This document shows, piece after piece, positions 34,495-46,000 of a stretch of DNA of 64,000 nt. Position numbers and translations under genes: made by a program. The notes beneath the pieces are model-generated. The model was not told the DNA's origin and made no database searches. It worked only from the letters and a program-made list of their open reading frames with translations. Source of the DNA: Epichloe hybrida (Eukaryota > Ascomycota > Sordariomycetes > Hypocreales > Clavicipitaceae). Numbering within the stretch: position 1 is the stretch's first letter; each line of letters starts with the position of its first letter. The stretch covers positions 1,364,001 through 1,428,000 of the forward strand of contig JAFEKR010000005.1 of the NCBI GenBank assembly GCA_019022495.1, written 5' to 3'.

Positions 34495-37400
34495 AGCCAC
34501 GATTATTAACCATAACTAGAGACTAACTAGAGATATAATAGGAAAGGAAAAGAGACCTAATACCCTTTAAAACTATAAGGAAAAGAAGGAAATTCTTATA
34601 TAAAGAAATACTATATATGTAGTAAGGAAGGTTGCTAGTTATCTAAGCACCTAGAAGAGGACTATAAGAAGGCGTATTAACGCTTTAAGAGCTACTACCT
34701 TACAGAGCTAGCTAATAACTTATATAATTTATTCCTTATATAGTATAAAGGGGAACACAAACCTTAATCCCCTATTAATAATAAAATCGCCTAGTATATA
34801 AAGAGCATTAGATTTGATAATAGCCTTAATAGTATAGATAGGCTAGTACTTATAAGCTTCTTTAATTACGGAATATAACTTAATAGTAAAAGAATGGTTT
34901 AATTCCTAATAAGTTAAGTAACTTATTATAGTCTAAGCAAAGAAAACCCCTTTTAGCAAGAACTCTTAAGCAAAGCTCTAATAATGTTTATACTAGAAGA
35001 TTACTATTCTTATATAACGTTTTAAGGGATTATGCTAAATACAGGAGCCGCAAAATTCTTTATAGTAAGGTATTCTTAATTCCTTACTTTATAATATTAA
35101 ATGCCTAAACTATAGCTTAATAAATTAATAGCGAAAAAGGCATTAGTTAGATTTAGCATAGGAGAACTAATTATTATGCTTAGAGTGGCTAATATGCCTA
35201 CCCCTTTTAGAGATATTCTCTTTTAGGTTATACTAATAAACACTCTATTCCTATTATCCCTTAATAATATAGACTGCTTACAAATTAATTTTAATATCTT
35301 TAAAAATACACTATAACAAGGAAATATTAAAGCCCTTATTATACGTAAATAGGGGCATGCTTAGATACTACTTACGTAGAAAGAGAAAGTAATTACTTAG
35401 AGCTATCTTATAGAAGGCAAGTTATAGTAATTATACTATCACTTTAGGTATTTATTAATCTAATAACTATATAAGGTTCTTTATAGATTAGGGTATAATA
35501 TTAATATTAAGGCTATTAAGAAGCTAATAAGACTTTGCTACTAATACTAGATATATGTAAATAGCTTTAATTACTTTAAATTTACCCTTAAGGATAAGTG
35601 TAGCTTTAACTATAAAGTAATAGTAAATGTTTTTTACCTTAATAGTAACTACCTTACACTCCACGCTATAAATATAGTAATAGTATTTAACATAGCAAAA
35701 TTCCTTAATAATATCTCTGCGAAAATAACCTAGGAAGCCCTCTAGATATACTAGATTAATGCTTATCTAGGCCCTCCGGATTTTATTACTATAGATACTA
35801 GAATAAACTTCTATAGTAATAAATTCAGATAATTAATAGCTTTAATATTAATTTTAATTAAGGAAGTTCCTATTAAGGTATACTATAGTATTAGGAAGGT
35901 TAAAAGGTATTATAAGCTGCTCTAAAGGGCCTATAATATAATTAGGCATGAATATCTTATAATACCTAAACCTATTACCTTATAAATAGTAATAAAGGCC
36001 CTGAATAACACTATAGGCCCTAATAGCCTTGTTCTAACCCTCCTTATCTTTAGAGCTTACCTATGTATAATAAATAAGTCCTTACTAAATACAATAGCCT
36101 AGATACCTTAAAGACCCTTAACTTACTACTTAGATTAAAGGTCTAAGTCTAGTAAGAAGGTAAGGGATAGGCAGGCCTATATAAGCTACTAGTAATAACT
36201 AGAGAGAGCTATATACTTAATATACCTAGGGACCTAAAAACCTTTAGGTTAACCTCTATTAAGCCTTACTATAATAATCCTAGTATAGAGAAGATAGCAG
36301 AGCCTAGTAAAGAGGAAAAGGAGAAAGGGTAAGAGGCCTAAGATAAGAATATAGTGCTAGTAATACTACTAAAGCATAGGCGTAAAAGGCCCTAAAAGAA
36401 CCCTCCTATAATGCCTTAAGAGACTAATACCTTTCTATTAGTAAAAGAACATAGTAACTTAGCCCTTATAATTAAGCTATATAAGGAAGGAATTATAAAG
36501 ACCTTAGGCAAACCTTTTAAACTATTAACAAAAGCAGAAATTAATGCCCTAATTAAGCAAGGTATATTTAAATTCATTATATTTAAGAAGGAGAAGTATA
36601 GTAGGATTTAAATCTTTAATTCATAAATTATTAATAAGATTAAAGGCAAGACAATAGAACCCTATAAAAAGTCGTGCCTTATAATCTAAGGATATAAGGA
36701 TGAAGGGAAATAGGCTATCCTTATATAGGCCCTAACGATTTAACAAGCGAGCTAACGCCTTATCCTTGTAATAGCCCTATTAGTAAGATTAAGGAAATTC
36801 CTTATCTAGCTATGTAATATTTATTAGGCATATGTACAGGCCTATATATTAATAGAGTGGCTAATCCTAGCGCGCTAACTAATTTAGATATAGTACCTTT
36901 ACCTGCCTAGCATGATTTTTAGGGTTATAAAGCCTCTTTACAAGCTTATAGAGGCTAGAACATATTAGTAGGTTACGTATCATAAGCATTATAGAGAGAA
37001 CCTCTAGATAGAAACCTCTATATATAATCCCTACCTACTTATAATTACAAAGGAAAGCCCTAACTTTATATATATTAGAATATAAACTAATAATACCCTT
37101 AGCCTATTAGATAAGAAGTTCTCTAAGAAGAAAAAGACTTAACTAGTTACTATAAGCTTTAACGCAAAGCTAAAGCAATTCCTAACCTAGGATAATCCCC
37201 TTACGTTTAACGAAGGTATTATTACACTAGAGAATAATACTATTAAGATATAGTAAAAGGGACAGAGTAATAGGTTAGAATTAGTTTAAATAATTAATTT
37301 AAAGTGTAAGTATATTAAGCAAAGGGCCTGAGGCGCTTATATTACCTTAATATACTAACTAGAGGCTTGCTTTAATCTATCCATTATTACATAGCACTAA

Positions 37401-38221
37401 GAGCTAACCCTAGAGGATATAAAAGCCCTTAATTACTATCTAAAGTAGTAAATAAATTACCTAGAAAGAGGCCTAATATTTATCCTAATTAACCTTAAGA
37501 AAGCAAAGCTCTTTGCCTTTATAGATAGATTATTTACTAATAACTAGGACTTATTCTCCTAACTAGGATATATACTTATCCTAGCTAATAAGAACTACAC
37601 TAATGGCAAATTTATAATTAAAAGTAATATTATGCACTTTAGCTTAATAAAGAGTAAAAGAGTTATATAAAGCATACTTACCTTAGAGGTATATAGTATA
37701 GTAGCTAGTGTTAATATGGCTTATGTAATTATAATAACCCTAAACCTAGTTACTAAATAACTAAAGCTCCTAAAAATCCTAGTTATTATATATATAGATT
37801 TATACTCCTTGTATAAGTGCCTTATTAAGCTTAGTATAGTAAAAGAGAAATGCCTAATAATTAATATTATAGCTCTTTAATAATTATATAAACACTAAGA
37901 ACTCTATAAGATCTAATAGATTAATAAGGAGAATAACCTAGCTAATACCTTTATAAAGGTATTACCTAATAAGGCCCTTAAAAGCTTTATCTTAACTAAC
38001 TAGATAACTATCTGGATAGAGGGATAGGTTACTTACGCGTAATATATATGTGGTAAGAGGAAAGGCAATCCTCTAGGAGGGGAGCTATAGGGATAAGATA
38101 GTAATATATAAGGGATTTACGCCCCTATAGTTAATATCCCTAGTAGCTATAGCTACGCTAGCTTACTAGGCCCTCCTAGTAGACTATAGAAATTAGTAGT
38201 AGTGTGTAAGAGGAGGAAGGT

Positions 38222-38394
38222 TGTAAGAGACCTAGAAGGTGTGCTAGGAATCCCAATAGACCAAAAGATCCGCCAATGCTAGCCGTTGCTAACATTACAC
38301 CTTACAATTACTTAAGACCTGTACTATTGCTTGCATACCCTATAGGCTGCCTTATAGGCCTTGCGCCCTATAATCCTATGTATAGCGCCTTATA
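38222..38394 (-). repeat. TRIM-2 3' LTR
   Basis: 173 bp, TGTAAGAGACC..GCGCCTTATA on the plus strand. Confidence 0.9.
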
Positions 38395-38630
38395 ATTATC
38401 CTTCCTTTCCTTAGGGCTTATCCTAAGCTAGCGCGCCGCCACTGTCTAGTTAGGGATTAGCCTAGCACCCGTGGCCACGGATAATTAGTAATTGCGAACC
38501 CCCAAGGCCTAGCACTTACGTGCCTGCCCTGTAAGCCTAACGTAAGCTACCTAGCCTAGCTAATCCCGCACCCCACAGGATTCGAACCTAGGACTAGCCT
38601 AGCTAGAAGACCCGTAACGGCTAGTATAAT

Positions 38631-38803
38631 TATAAGAGACCTAGAAGGTGTGCTAGGAATCCTAATAGACTAAAAGATTTGCTAATACTAGCCGTTACTA
38701 ATATTACACCTTACAATTACTTAAGACCTATACTGTTGCTTGCGTACCCTATGGGCTGCCCTGTGGGCCTCGCGCCCCACAATCCTACGTACAGCGCCTC
38801 ACA
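38631..38803 (-). repeat. TRIM-2 5' LTR
   Basis: 173 bp, TATAAGAGACC..GCGCCTCACA on the plus strand (first G mutated). Confidence 0.9.
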
Positions 38804-39087
38804 AAGGTATTATATTAGAAGGGGGAAGATATTATATACGCGCTATAGCGTAGGATATGTGTTGTTTTAAGGAAAGAAGGGATTTAGAAGGGATTTACTT
38901 ATTCTTATATAGGCTTATAGGCTAAGCGAGATTGTTATTTCCCTTTTATTAGCTACTATACGCTAAGATAGGCTATAAGTTCTTTTCCTTATATCCCTTG
39001 TTAATTAAATCATTAATTTACCTTTCTTTTTTATTTTTATAATAAATATTACGTATTAATAATCATATTAAAAGAGAGAGGTTCTAG

Positions 39088-39375
39088 TGTTAGAACAAAG
39101 GTGATATTAATTGCGTGTCATAGCTATAATTACCTAGTAAAAGCTTAGGCCGCGCGCGGGCCTTACACATAACCTATAACCTAGCTTGTTAATTAGCTAG
39201 GAAATATAAGGCTACAAACGCGCAGCCCCCTTTCCTTTCTATTATTACGGATTCTAGCTTTTTGACTTCTCTTTTTTACACATATAACGTAGCCTAAAAT
39301 AGATAATCAATAATAATACTATTCTTTAGGCTCACAACCTTATTATATTGAATTCAATACCCTGTGAAACCAACA
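39088..39375 (+). repeat. A2 3' LTR
   Basis: 288 bp, TGTTAGAACAAAGGTG..ACCAACA. CCGCGCGCGG at 39150-39159. It is followed by Copia-B leader sequence, the DNA into which A2 inserted. Confidence 0.88.
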
Positions 39376-39776
39376 ATTTATTTTAAACCTAATATTAAAT
39401 AACCTTAGCTAAGCTAGCTAATACACCTATAACTTCTCTCAATATATTCCCTTCTTCTAATAGACTATTAATCTCTTACTATAAGTATTTACTACTTATT
39501 TCTTACCCCCTTTACTCTTAGTGCTATTTGCCTTATACTTATTAGTAAGAGAGATTACCTCCTTCCCCCCTTTTTATAAAAAAACAGGAAGTAATAATTC
39601 CTATTACTTTCTTATTACTTTTCTTATTATTTTTTAGTTACTTTTAGCACTTTTATTACTTTATTTATTACTATTAATTTATTCTTATTACTACTTTTAC
39701 TGCTTTTTCCTTTGTTTTTTTTTCCTATTTTTACAATCTTCTGATTTTATTAGGGTAATAACGCTCCTAAAGTGCA
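39376..39776 (+). mobile_element. B2: Copia-B 5' leader fragment
   Basis: About 400 bp matching B at about 26348-26765 (shared CTTAGCTAAGCTAGCTAA-type start, then AACAGGAAGTA and AACGCTCCTAAA). It starts at the A2 LTR and ends at a short microhomology (TTAAAA) with Gypsy G3. It has no LTR of its own in the window. Confidence 0.75.
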
Positions 39777-41081
39777 ATTAAAATACCTCTTAGATTACTA
39801 ATAACTTAGTATCTAGGGTTAAGTAATAAAGTTTAATATTATTTAACTTCCTTAAAAAATATACTACTAGGTACTAGTTACCTAGCACTAATATTATAAG
39901 TATAGCTCTAATTATATAACTAAATATATCTATCTTTACTCTTAGTAAATGAAGTAAGTTAAAGTGCACTAAGATTAGTGCCTCCTAGAACTTCTTTTAG
40001 AGTTCTCTAAACACTATAAGTTACTAGGCTTTAGCTTAAACTCTACTAGTTAAATACCCTTTAGGTAGTTTATTAGTAGGATTATTACCTTATTATACTA
40101 TTTTATAAAGTATTAGTAAAACCCTATAAACCTAAGGAATAATTAAATATTAAATATACTATAGGGTATTAGCTAGGTTATAATAGCTTTAACCCTTAAT
40201 AGTTTTATCTTAATACCTTTTTTAAATATAATAATCCCTAGGAATTTTACTTATAATACTAAAAATTAGCACTTTTTAAGGTTAATATATAGATTTATAT
40301 TCTAAAGTTACTCTAGCACCTTTTTAATATACTTTATATATCTTATAGGGTTACTACTATATATTATGATATTATTAAGGTAAATAATATAGAATTTATT
40401 TATAAGTCCCTTAAGAGTATTATTAATATATTCCTAAAAAGTAGCTAGTATATTTACTAATCTAAATAGTATTATAAGGTACTTAAAGTGCCTATAGTAG
40501 TAATAAAACACTATCTTTTACTTATTACCCTTATAAATATATAGCTAGTAGTATGCCTCTTAGAGATCTAATAATGTAAAAACCTTTATACTTACTAGTT
40601 AATTAAGAATTTTAGAGATTAATAATAAGGGGGCTTTATTTTTAATAGTAATCCTATTAAGACCCTTATAATCTATATAAAGCCTTAATTTCCTTGACTT
40701 TTTTAGGATAAATAAAATTAGGGCTTTAGCTAGGCTTATTAATCTTCTAATCTATTCTTTCTCTTACACACTTATAAGGTACTCCCTAAGTACCTCTAGC
40801 TCTTTTTTTACTAGGTTATATATAAGTCCTTATAGTAGCTATTTTCCCTTTTCTAATTTAATTATATAAGTATAACCCTTAAGTTCTAGGAGCTTACTAG
40901 CTAAATCTTTTAAAAACATATCTATAAATTTTATATACTTCTCTAGGATTTACTATTAGGGTATATTACTATCTATTTCTAGCGTAAATACTACTAGCTC
41001 CTTATAAAAAATTACCTAAAGTACTATTATACTTCTTAGTTTCTTCTTCTTTAAGGGCTAGATATTACCTATTACTATTAC
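39777..41081 (-). pseudogene. G3 Gypsy-G pol fragment, left part
   Basis: Colinear with G1 5966 onward through the A1 insertion point, without A1 (reads ATAAGTATAACCCTTAAGTTC across 40870-40885). It covers RT and RNase H on the minus strand, with RT near 40400-40800. Strong RIP. Interrupted at 41082 by Copia D; resumes at 63706. Confidence 0.8.
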
Positions 41082-41347
41082 TGTTAGTTACACTAAGGTC
41101 CTGCGCAGGTATAAGGGTAATCCCGTATAATTAAAGTCGATGATAGTTAATTAAATTAGCTAGGAAGGAAAGAGGGAAAAGAGAGGGAAAGTCTAGATGC
41201 TAGGAAAGTAAGCGAAACCTGTATGTAAGGCAAAAGAGGGGGTGGCAAATTAATACAGCCAATCGCATTACATATATTACGCTAGACCCACAATTTAGTC
41301 TAGTCTTTGGCTATAATTAAACTAATAAAAATCTAAAGGAATTAACA
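41082..41347 (-). repeat. D 3' LTR
   Basis: 266 bp; about 8 bp longer than B and C LTRs because of extra bases (ATAAGGG region) near its outer end. Confidence 0.92.
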
Positions 41348-42270
41348 TTAGTAATCTCTCTTTTTCCTTTATAGCTAAAGAGCTTAAAAACATAATAAAA
41401 AGCAGATTAAAGAAAAGTGTACATAAGTAAATCCCTTAATAGGAATCTACTACTTTAATTAGCCGTTATGGCATTAGTTAATTAAATTAATCCATTAGTC
41501 CTTGCCTAAGCTCCTATCTCCTAATATTATAGGTCTCTTTACCTATCCTTTAATATAAATTATTAATTCATTTAAATTAATTAAAGAGAAAAGTAATAAA
41601 TTTAGTAATGCTTTTGTTATTATATTCACTGGATTATTATTACTATTAATTCACCTAACTTTATAGATCTCGTGCCTCTTATATAATTAATAAAGAGCTA
41701 TAATATTAATTATTAGTCTCTTCTCCTTTATGGTTTCTAGCTTTATAAGATATTTATATAATAAAAAAGAATTAGTATAGAGAATCATAGGAATTTAAGG
41801 TATCTTTAATTAATCCGTAATCTAATATAAGGTCATGGAAATCGCGTAGGTAATATCTACGCCTTAAACTATACTATATAACTCAGAGGCAAGCGTGCTA
41901 TAAGTAACTCTCTTACTCTTTGTTAAGCTATATGTAATAATATTACCTTTTATAATAAAGGTATTATTATCTTGCATTATCTCATTACTAATCATAATCA
42001 CATATCTAATCTATAAGCTTAAATCCTTATTATTAGTAAGTAATCTATCTATAAACATAAAGAGCTTTGCCTCCTTAAGAACCAAAGGAATATATTATAG
42101 TCCATATTATTAATTCTTAATCTACTACTTAAGGCATTTATTAAGGTATATAATATCTTCCTTAGAGGGTTCTTAGTATTAAGCTATAATTAATAGGTTA
42201 TAGAAAGCCTCTAGTTAACATATAGTTATAATATAGCTTCCTTAGGCTTATTATTCTATATAGTCTTACT
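41348..42270 (-). pseudogene. D pol relic: RNase H end
   Basis: In reverse complement the RNase H terminus reads INSNNNPVNIITKALLN (about 41670 down to 41620), as in B and C. The segment ends with the GTCTTACT target site (42263-42270) of hAT-2. Confidence 0.8.
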
Positions 42271-42282
42271 CAGAGCTTTGCA

Positions 42283-42405
42283 TGTAGTGTAGTATTTGTA
42301 GTATTTTGGCTTTCGATGTAGTATGTAGTGTAGTAGTTTGTAGTGTAGTGTAGTATGTAGTGTAGTATAGTAAATACTACACTACACTACAAATACTACA
42401 AATGT
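42283..42405. repeat. hAT-2 left subterminal TGTAGTG array
   Basis: TGTAGTG / TGTAGTATGTAGTG units (about 42282-42368) followed by an inverted ACTACACTAC patch (about 42375-42392) and one more TGTAGTA. Confidence 0.88.
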
Positions 42406-42750
42406 AGTATTAGTAAAAACAAAAGTGGGTACTTTTATTATCTTATAATATTCCTTAGATTTTTCTTAATTAGCTTAATATTAGCCTTTCTTTTTATTAT
42501 AATTTAGTTATTTAGTTATAAATTTTTAAAGTTTAGGCTTATTTAAACTATTAAGCTAATAATAGGTATAGGGTTACTAAAGATAACATATTTTAGTATT
42601 TATATATAGCCTAAATTTTTTAGTAAATTTAAAAGGTCTTTATACTTTTATAGCTTTTTTCTTAGATTTACTATTTAATTTTAGTATATTTTTTATCTTT
42701 TAATCTAAGATTTACCCTAAAGAAATTATTTATTATTCTATAAAAATAAG

Positions 42751-43007
42751 TGTTGGATTCACTAAGGTCCTGCGCAGGTAATAAATCCCGTATGATTGAA
42801 GTTAATGATAGTTTTGTTAGCTAGCTAGGAAAGAGGGAGAAGAGAGGGAAAGTCTAGATGCTAGAAAAGTAAGCGAAATCCGTATGTAGGGCATAAAAGG
42901 GGGTGGCAAATTAATGCAGCTAATCATATCGCGTGCATCGCGCTAGACCTATAATTAGTCTAGTCTTTAGCTATTATTAAACTAATAAAGATCTAAAGGA
43001 ATTAACA
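42751..43007 (-). repeat. C 3' LTR
   Basis: 257 bp, TGTTGGATTCACTAAGG..GGAATTAACA. Confidence 0.93.
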
Positions 43008-46000
43008 CTAGTAATCTCTCTTTTTCCTTCGTAGCTAAAGAGCTTAAAAACGTAATAAAAATTAGATTAAAGGAAAGTATACACTAGTAAATCCCTTAAT
43101 AGGAATCCGCTGCTTTAATTAGCTGTCATAACATTGGTTAATTAAATTAATTTATTATTCCTTGCCTAAGCTTCTGTTTCCTAATATTATAGGTCTCTTT
43201 ACCTATTCTTTAATACAAATTATTAATTTGTTTGAATTAATTAAAGAGAAAAGTAATAAATTTAGCAATGCTTTTATTATCGCATCTGCTAGATTGTTAT
43301 TGCTATTAATCCATCTGACTTCGTAAATCTCGTGCCTCTTGTATAATTAACAAAGAGCTATAATATTAATTATTAGTCTTTTCTCCTTTATGGTTCCTAG
43401 CTTCATAAGACATTTATATAATAAAAAAGAATTAGTATAGAGAATTATAGGAATTTAAGGCATCTTTAATTAATCCGTGATCTAATGTAGAGTTATAGAA
43501 ATCGCGTAGGTAATGTCTACGCCTTAAACTATGCTATATAACTCAGAGGCAAGCGCGCTATAAGTAACTCTCTTACTCTTTATTAAGCTATATGTAATAA
43601 TATTACCTTTTATAATAAAGGTATTATTATCTTGCATTATCTTATTACTAATTATAATTACGTATCTAATCTATAAGCTTAAATCCTTATTGTTAGTAAG
43701 TAATCTATTTACGAACATAAAGAGCTTCGCCTCCTTAAGAACTAAAGGGATATATTATAGTCCACGTTATTAATTCTTAATCTATTACTTAAGGTGTTTA
43801 TTAAGGCATATAATATCTTCCCTAGAGGGTTCTTAGTGTTAAGCTATAATTAAAAGGTTATATAAAGCCTCTAGTTAACATATAGTTATAATATAGCTTC
43901 CTTGCGCTTATTACTTTATATAATCTTACTTTACTATTAAGGATTAAGGATTAACTTCCTTAATCTTCTAACTTTAGCCCTTCTAGGTTAAGATTAATGA
44001 ATTATTAGTGTTTTAGGTTAAGATACACCTATTAAAGATAAGGGGATTCTTAGCGGTTAATTATTGCTTTTCTTTAGCTATAAAATTAGCCTTCTAGAGC
44101 TCTTTCTCTTCTTTTTAGAAGAAGTTATCATTACTTAGGCCTAATGTATCATTAGTTTGCATTCTAATAATACTAAAGAGGTTCTTATTATTCAGAGCTA
44201 TAATTAATAAGCAGGGATTATAGGTTAAAGTTATTATATTAAGGTTATCCTTATAGTAATGGAAGTATGTTACCTACTAGTAGGTTCTAGCCTTTATAAT
44301 CCCGTAAAGAGGTCTAATTAATTTAATTATAGTCCCTTCTAGAAAGAGATATGTAATTTGCTTTAGTAATCTTACGATAATTAGCCTTATTAGCACTATG
44401 TGCAATTAAGTGTAAGCTTATGTAATATTACGAATCTAAAGGTAAATGCCTCTTTTTCTTAATAATGGAGCGATAGCTACAATAAGTCGTTAGCTTGCTT
44501 GTTAAATTATCAGTGATTACGTTAGGATAAATTCCTTTCCTTTATTATTATAGCCTTATATAATAAGACAAGATTTCTTGTACGGCAAGTCCGTTCCTTT
44601 GCCTTTAATCTCTCTAACTATACGAGAATCGAAGATTCTATAACCTCTATGCTTCGCTAGGTTAAACTTAACAAATTTAAACACATTACAAGCTTGTAAA
44701 GTGTTAATCTTAGCTTAATTAGATTGCTTAAAGGGTTTTCCTAGGGTTATAATCCTTCTTTCTTAGCAAAGCTAAAGGGCAAGGTTCTAATCAGCCTCTT
44801 CCTTTACTATAAGGAATACTATACTTAGTATCCCTCTAGTTATAACCTCTTAAATAAAGGCCTTCTCTTAATCTTTATTTATAAGTACATAGAGCTAAAC
44901 TAAGCTAATATTCTTCTTAGGGCTATAAGGTTTTCTTTTCCTTACTTTTATTCCTTTAAGGCATAGTAATAAGTCTTTAACTTAATAGCTTCCCCTTAGG
45001 GCCTTTTAGGCTTTATAAGCCTTTTTATTAGACTCTCCTACACTTATAAATTACACTATAAGGGCCTTTCTTAGTCTCCCTTACTTTCTCTTAGCTAGTG
45101 CTTATAGCTCTTTACTATCTTCTATTGAAATGTAGGGAGCTAGTTACTAGCTTCCAGCTGGCAACAGCTGTACAAGTGCAAGCTCTACAGTCGGGGACCG
45201 ATAGGGCCGCAACGTTAAATTAATCAACGCAACGCAACGGAAGGTTGTGGCAGTTATTAACTAATAGAATTCAATTTAGATTACTTTTATAATATCTTAT
45301 AGAGCAATAGAATTGATTTTAGATACGTTGTACGGGCAATGCGGCTGTTGTTGGTTGAGAGGACTAGCTATCTAGCTAGTTGAAAAGATCTTCTTCCTCT
45401 CATAGACCTACTAACCGTATCGGTGGATCCAGGCCGCTAACGGGGTCTTACGGGCCACTTTTGATTTTCCGCAAAATTCATTTGTATGCAAAAACCAAAA
45501 AATCGACTCACCACCATACTAGCTAGTAACCCGTATGCACTAACTTTTAGTCCAAAAAATAACCTTGCATAAAGAGAAAGCCCTATCTTTAAGCTTCAAT
45601 TTGCTATATGTGAAACTTTTGTACAACCTCTAGATAAAGAGAAAATCATTATTAAAGATAGCTATAGGGTAAGTTATGTGTAGGGTAACCTGCTTACGTC
45701 ACCCTAGCTTACGTCACCCTAGCTTACCTAATTACTAGTGGCGTGGTTATAGCCACACTTGCAGCCACAACGCAATTGACTAATTAGTCATCCACACGGT
45801 CGGTCGCAGCTGTTGACAGCTGCGACGCAGCCATTAATAGCTGCCCTCGCGACCGTTGACAGCTGCAGTGCAGCTGTCAGACTTGCAAAGCAAGCTAGTA
45901 ATAAGAAGGTTCTTTAACTAGAAAAGGGCTAAAAATAAGTCTTATTTTTAACATCTTCTATTAGAGAATCTCTTTTATTAGTAGTAATTAGTTATATAGC

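Larger units (their letters stand above)
38222..38803 (-). mobile_element. TRIM-2: 582-bp miniature LTR retrotransposon in A2
   Basis: Reverse-orientation copy of TRIM-1. LTRs 38222-38394 and 38631-38803 (173 bp each). Perfect target duplication AAGGT (38217-38221, 38804-38808). The polypurine-like tract lies on the minus strand next to the left LTR (38395-38410). The tRNA-like B box is at 38578-38588 as GGATTCGAACC. Removal restores Copia-A sequence continuous with A1 near 7620. The short plus-strand frame over its right LTR has no support as a gene. Confidence 0.9.
34495..39087 (+). pseudogene. A2 pol relic (Copia integrase, RT, RNase H)
   Basis: Colinear with A1 from about 11450 leftward. 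Integrase: NYFKFTLKDKCSFNYKVIV near 35570-35630, AYLGPPDFI near 35765-35790. RT: YLYLPSMIFRVIKPLYKLIE near 36890-36955; catalytic pair TNN at 37088-37096 (TDD in active relatives). RNase H: KAKLFAFIDRLF near 37503-37540; terminal NNLANTFIKVLPNKALKSF near 37931-37990. Multiple stops. The 3' untranslated part is interrupted by TRIM-2 (38222-38803). Confidence 0.87.
17772..39375 (+). mobile_element. Copia A2: plus-strand Copia-A element expanded by nested insertions
   Basis: The 5' LTR (17772-18032, lacking about its first 28 bp) and leader/gag (to 19965) are on the left. Integrase, RT, RNase H (34495 onward) and the 3' LTR (39088-39375) are on the right. Gypsy G2 with its own insertions separates the halves, and TRIM-2 sits in the 3' region. 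Alignment to A1 shows that A2 resumes slightly displaced from where it stops, so roughly 100 bp was lost at the right G2 junction. No target duplication can be tested because F1/G1 replaced the left flank. Confidence 0.8.

Noticed and set aside
38679..38870. Plus-strand frame of 63 codons over TRIM-2
   Set aside because: Spans the right LTR, the target duplication and Copia-A DNA, so it cannot be an old gene.
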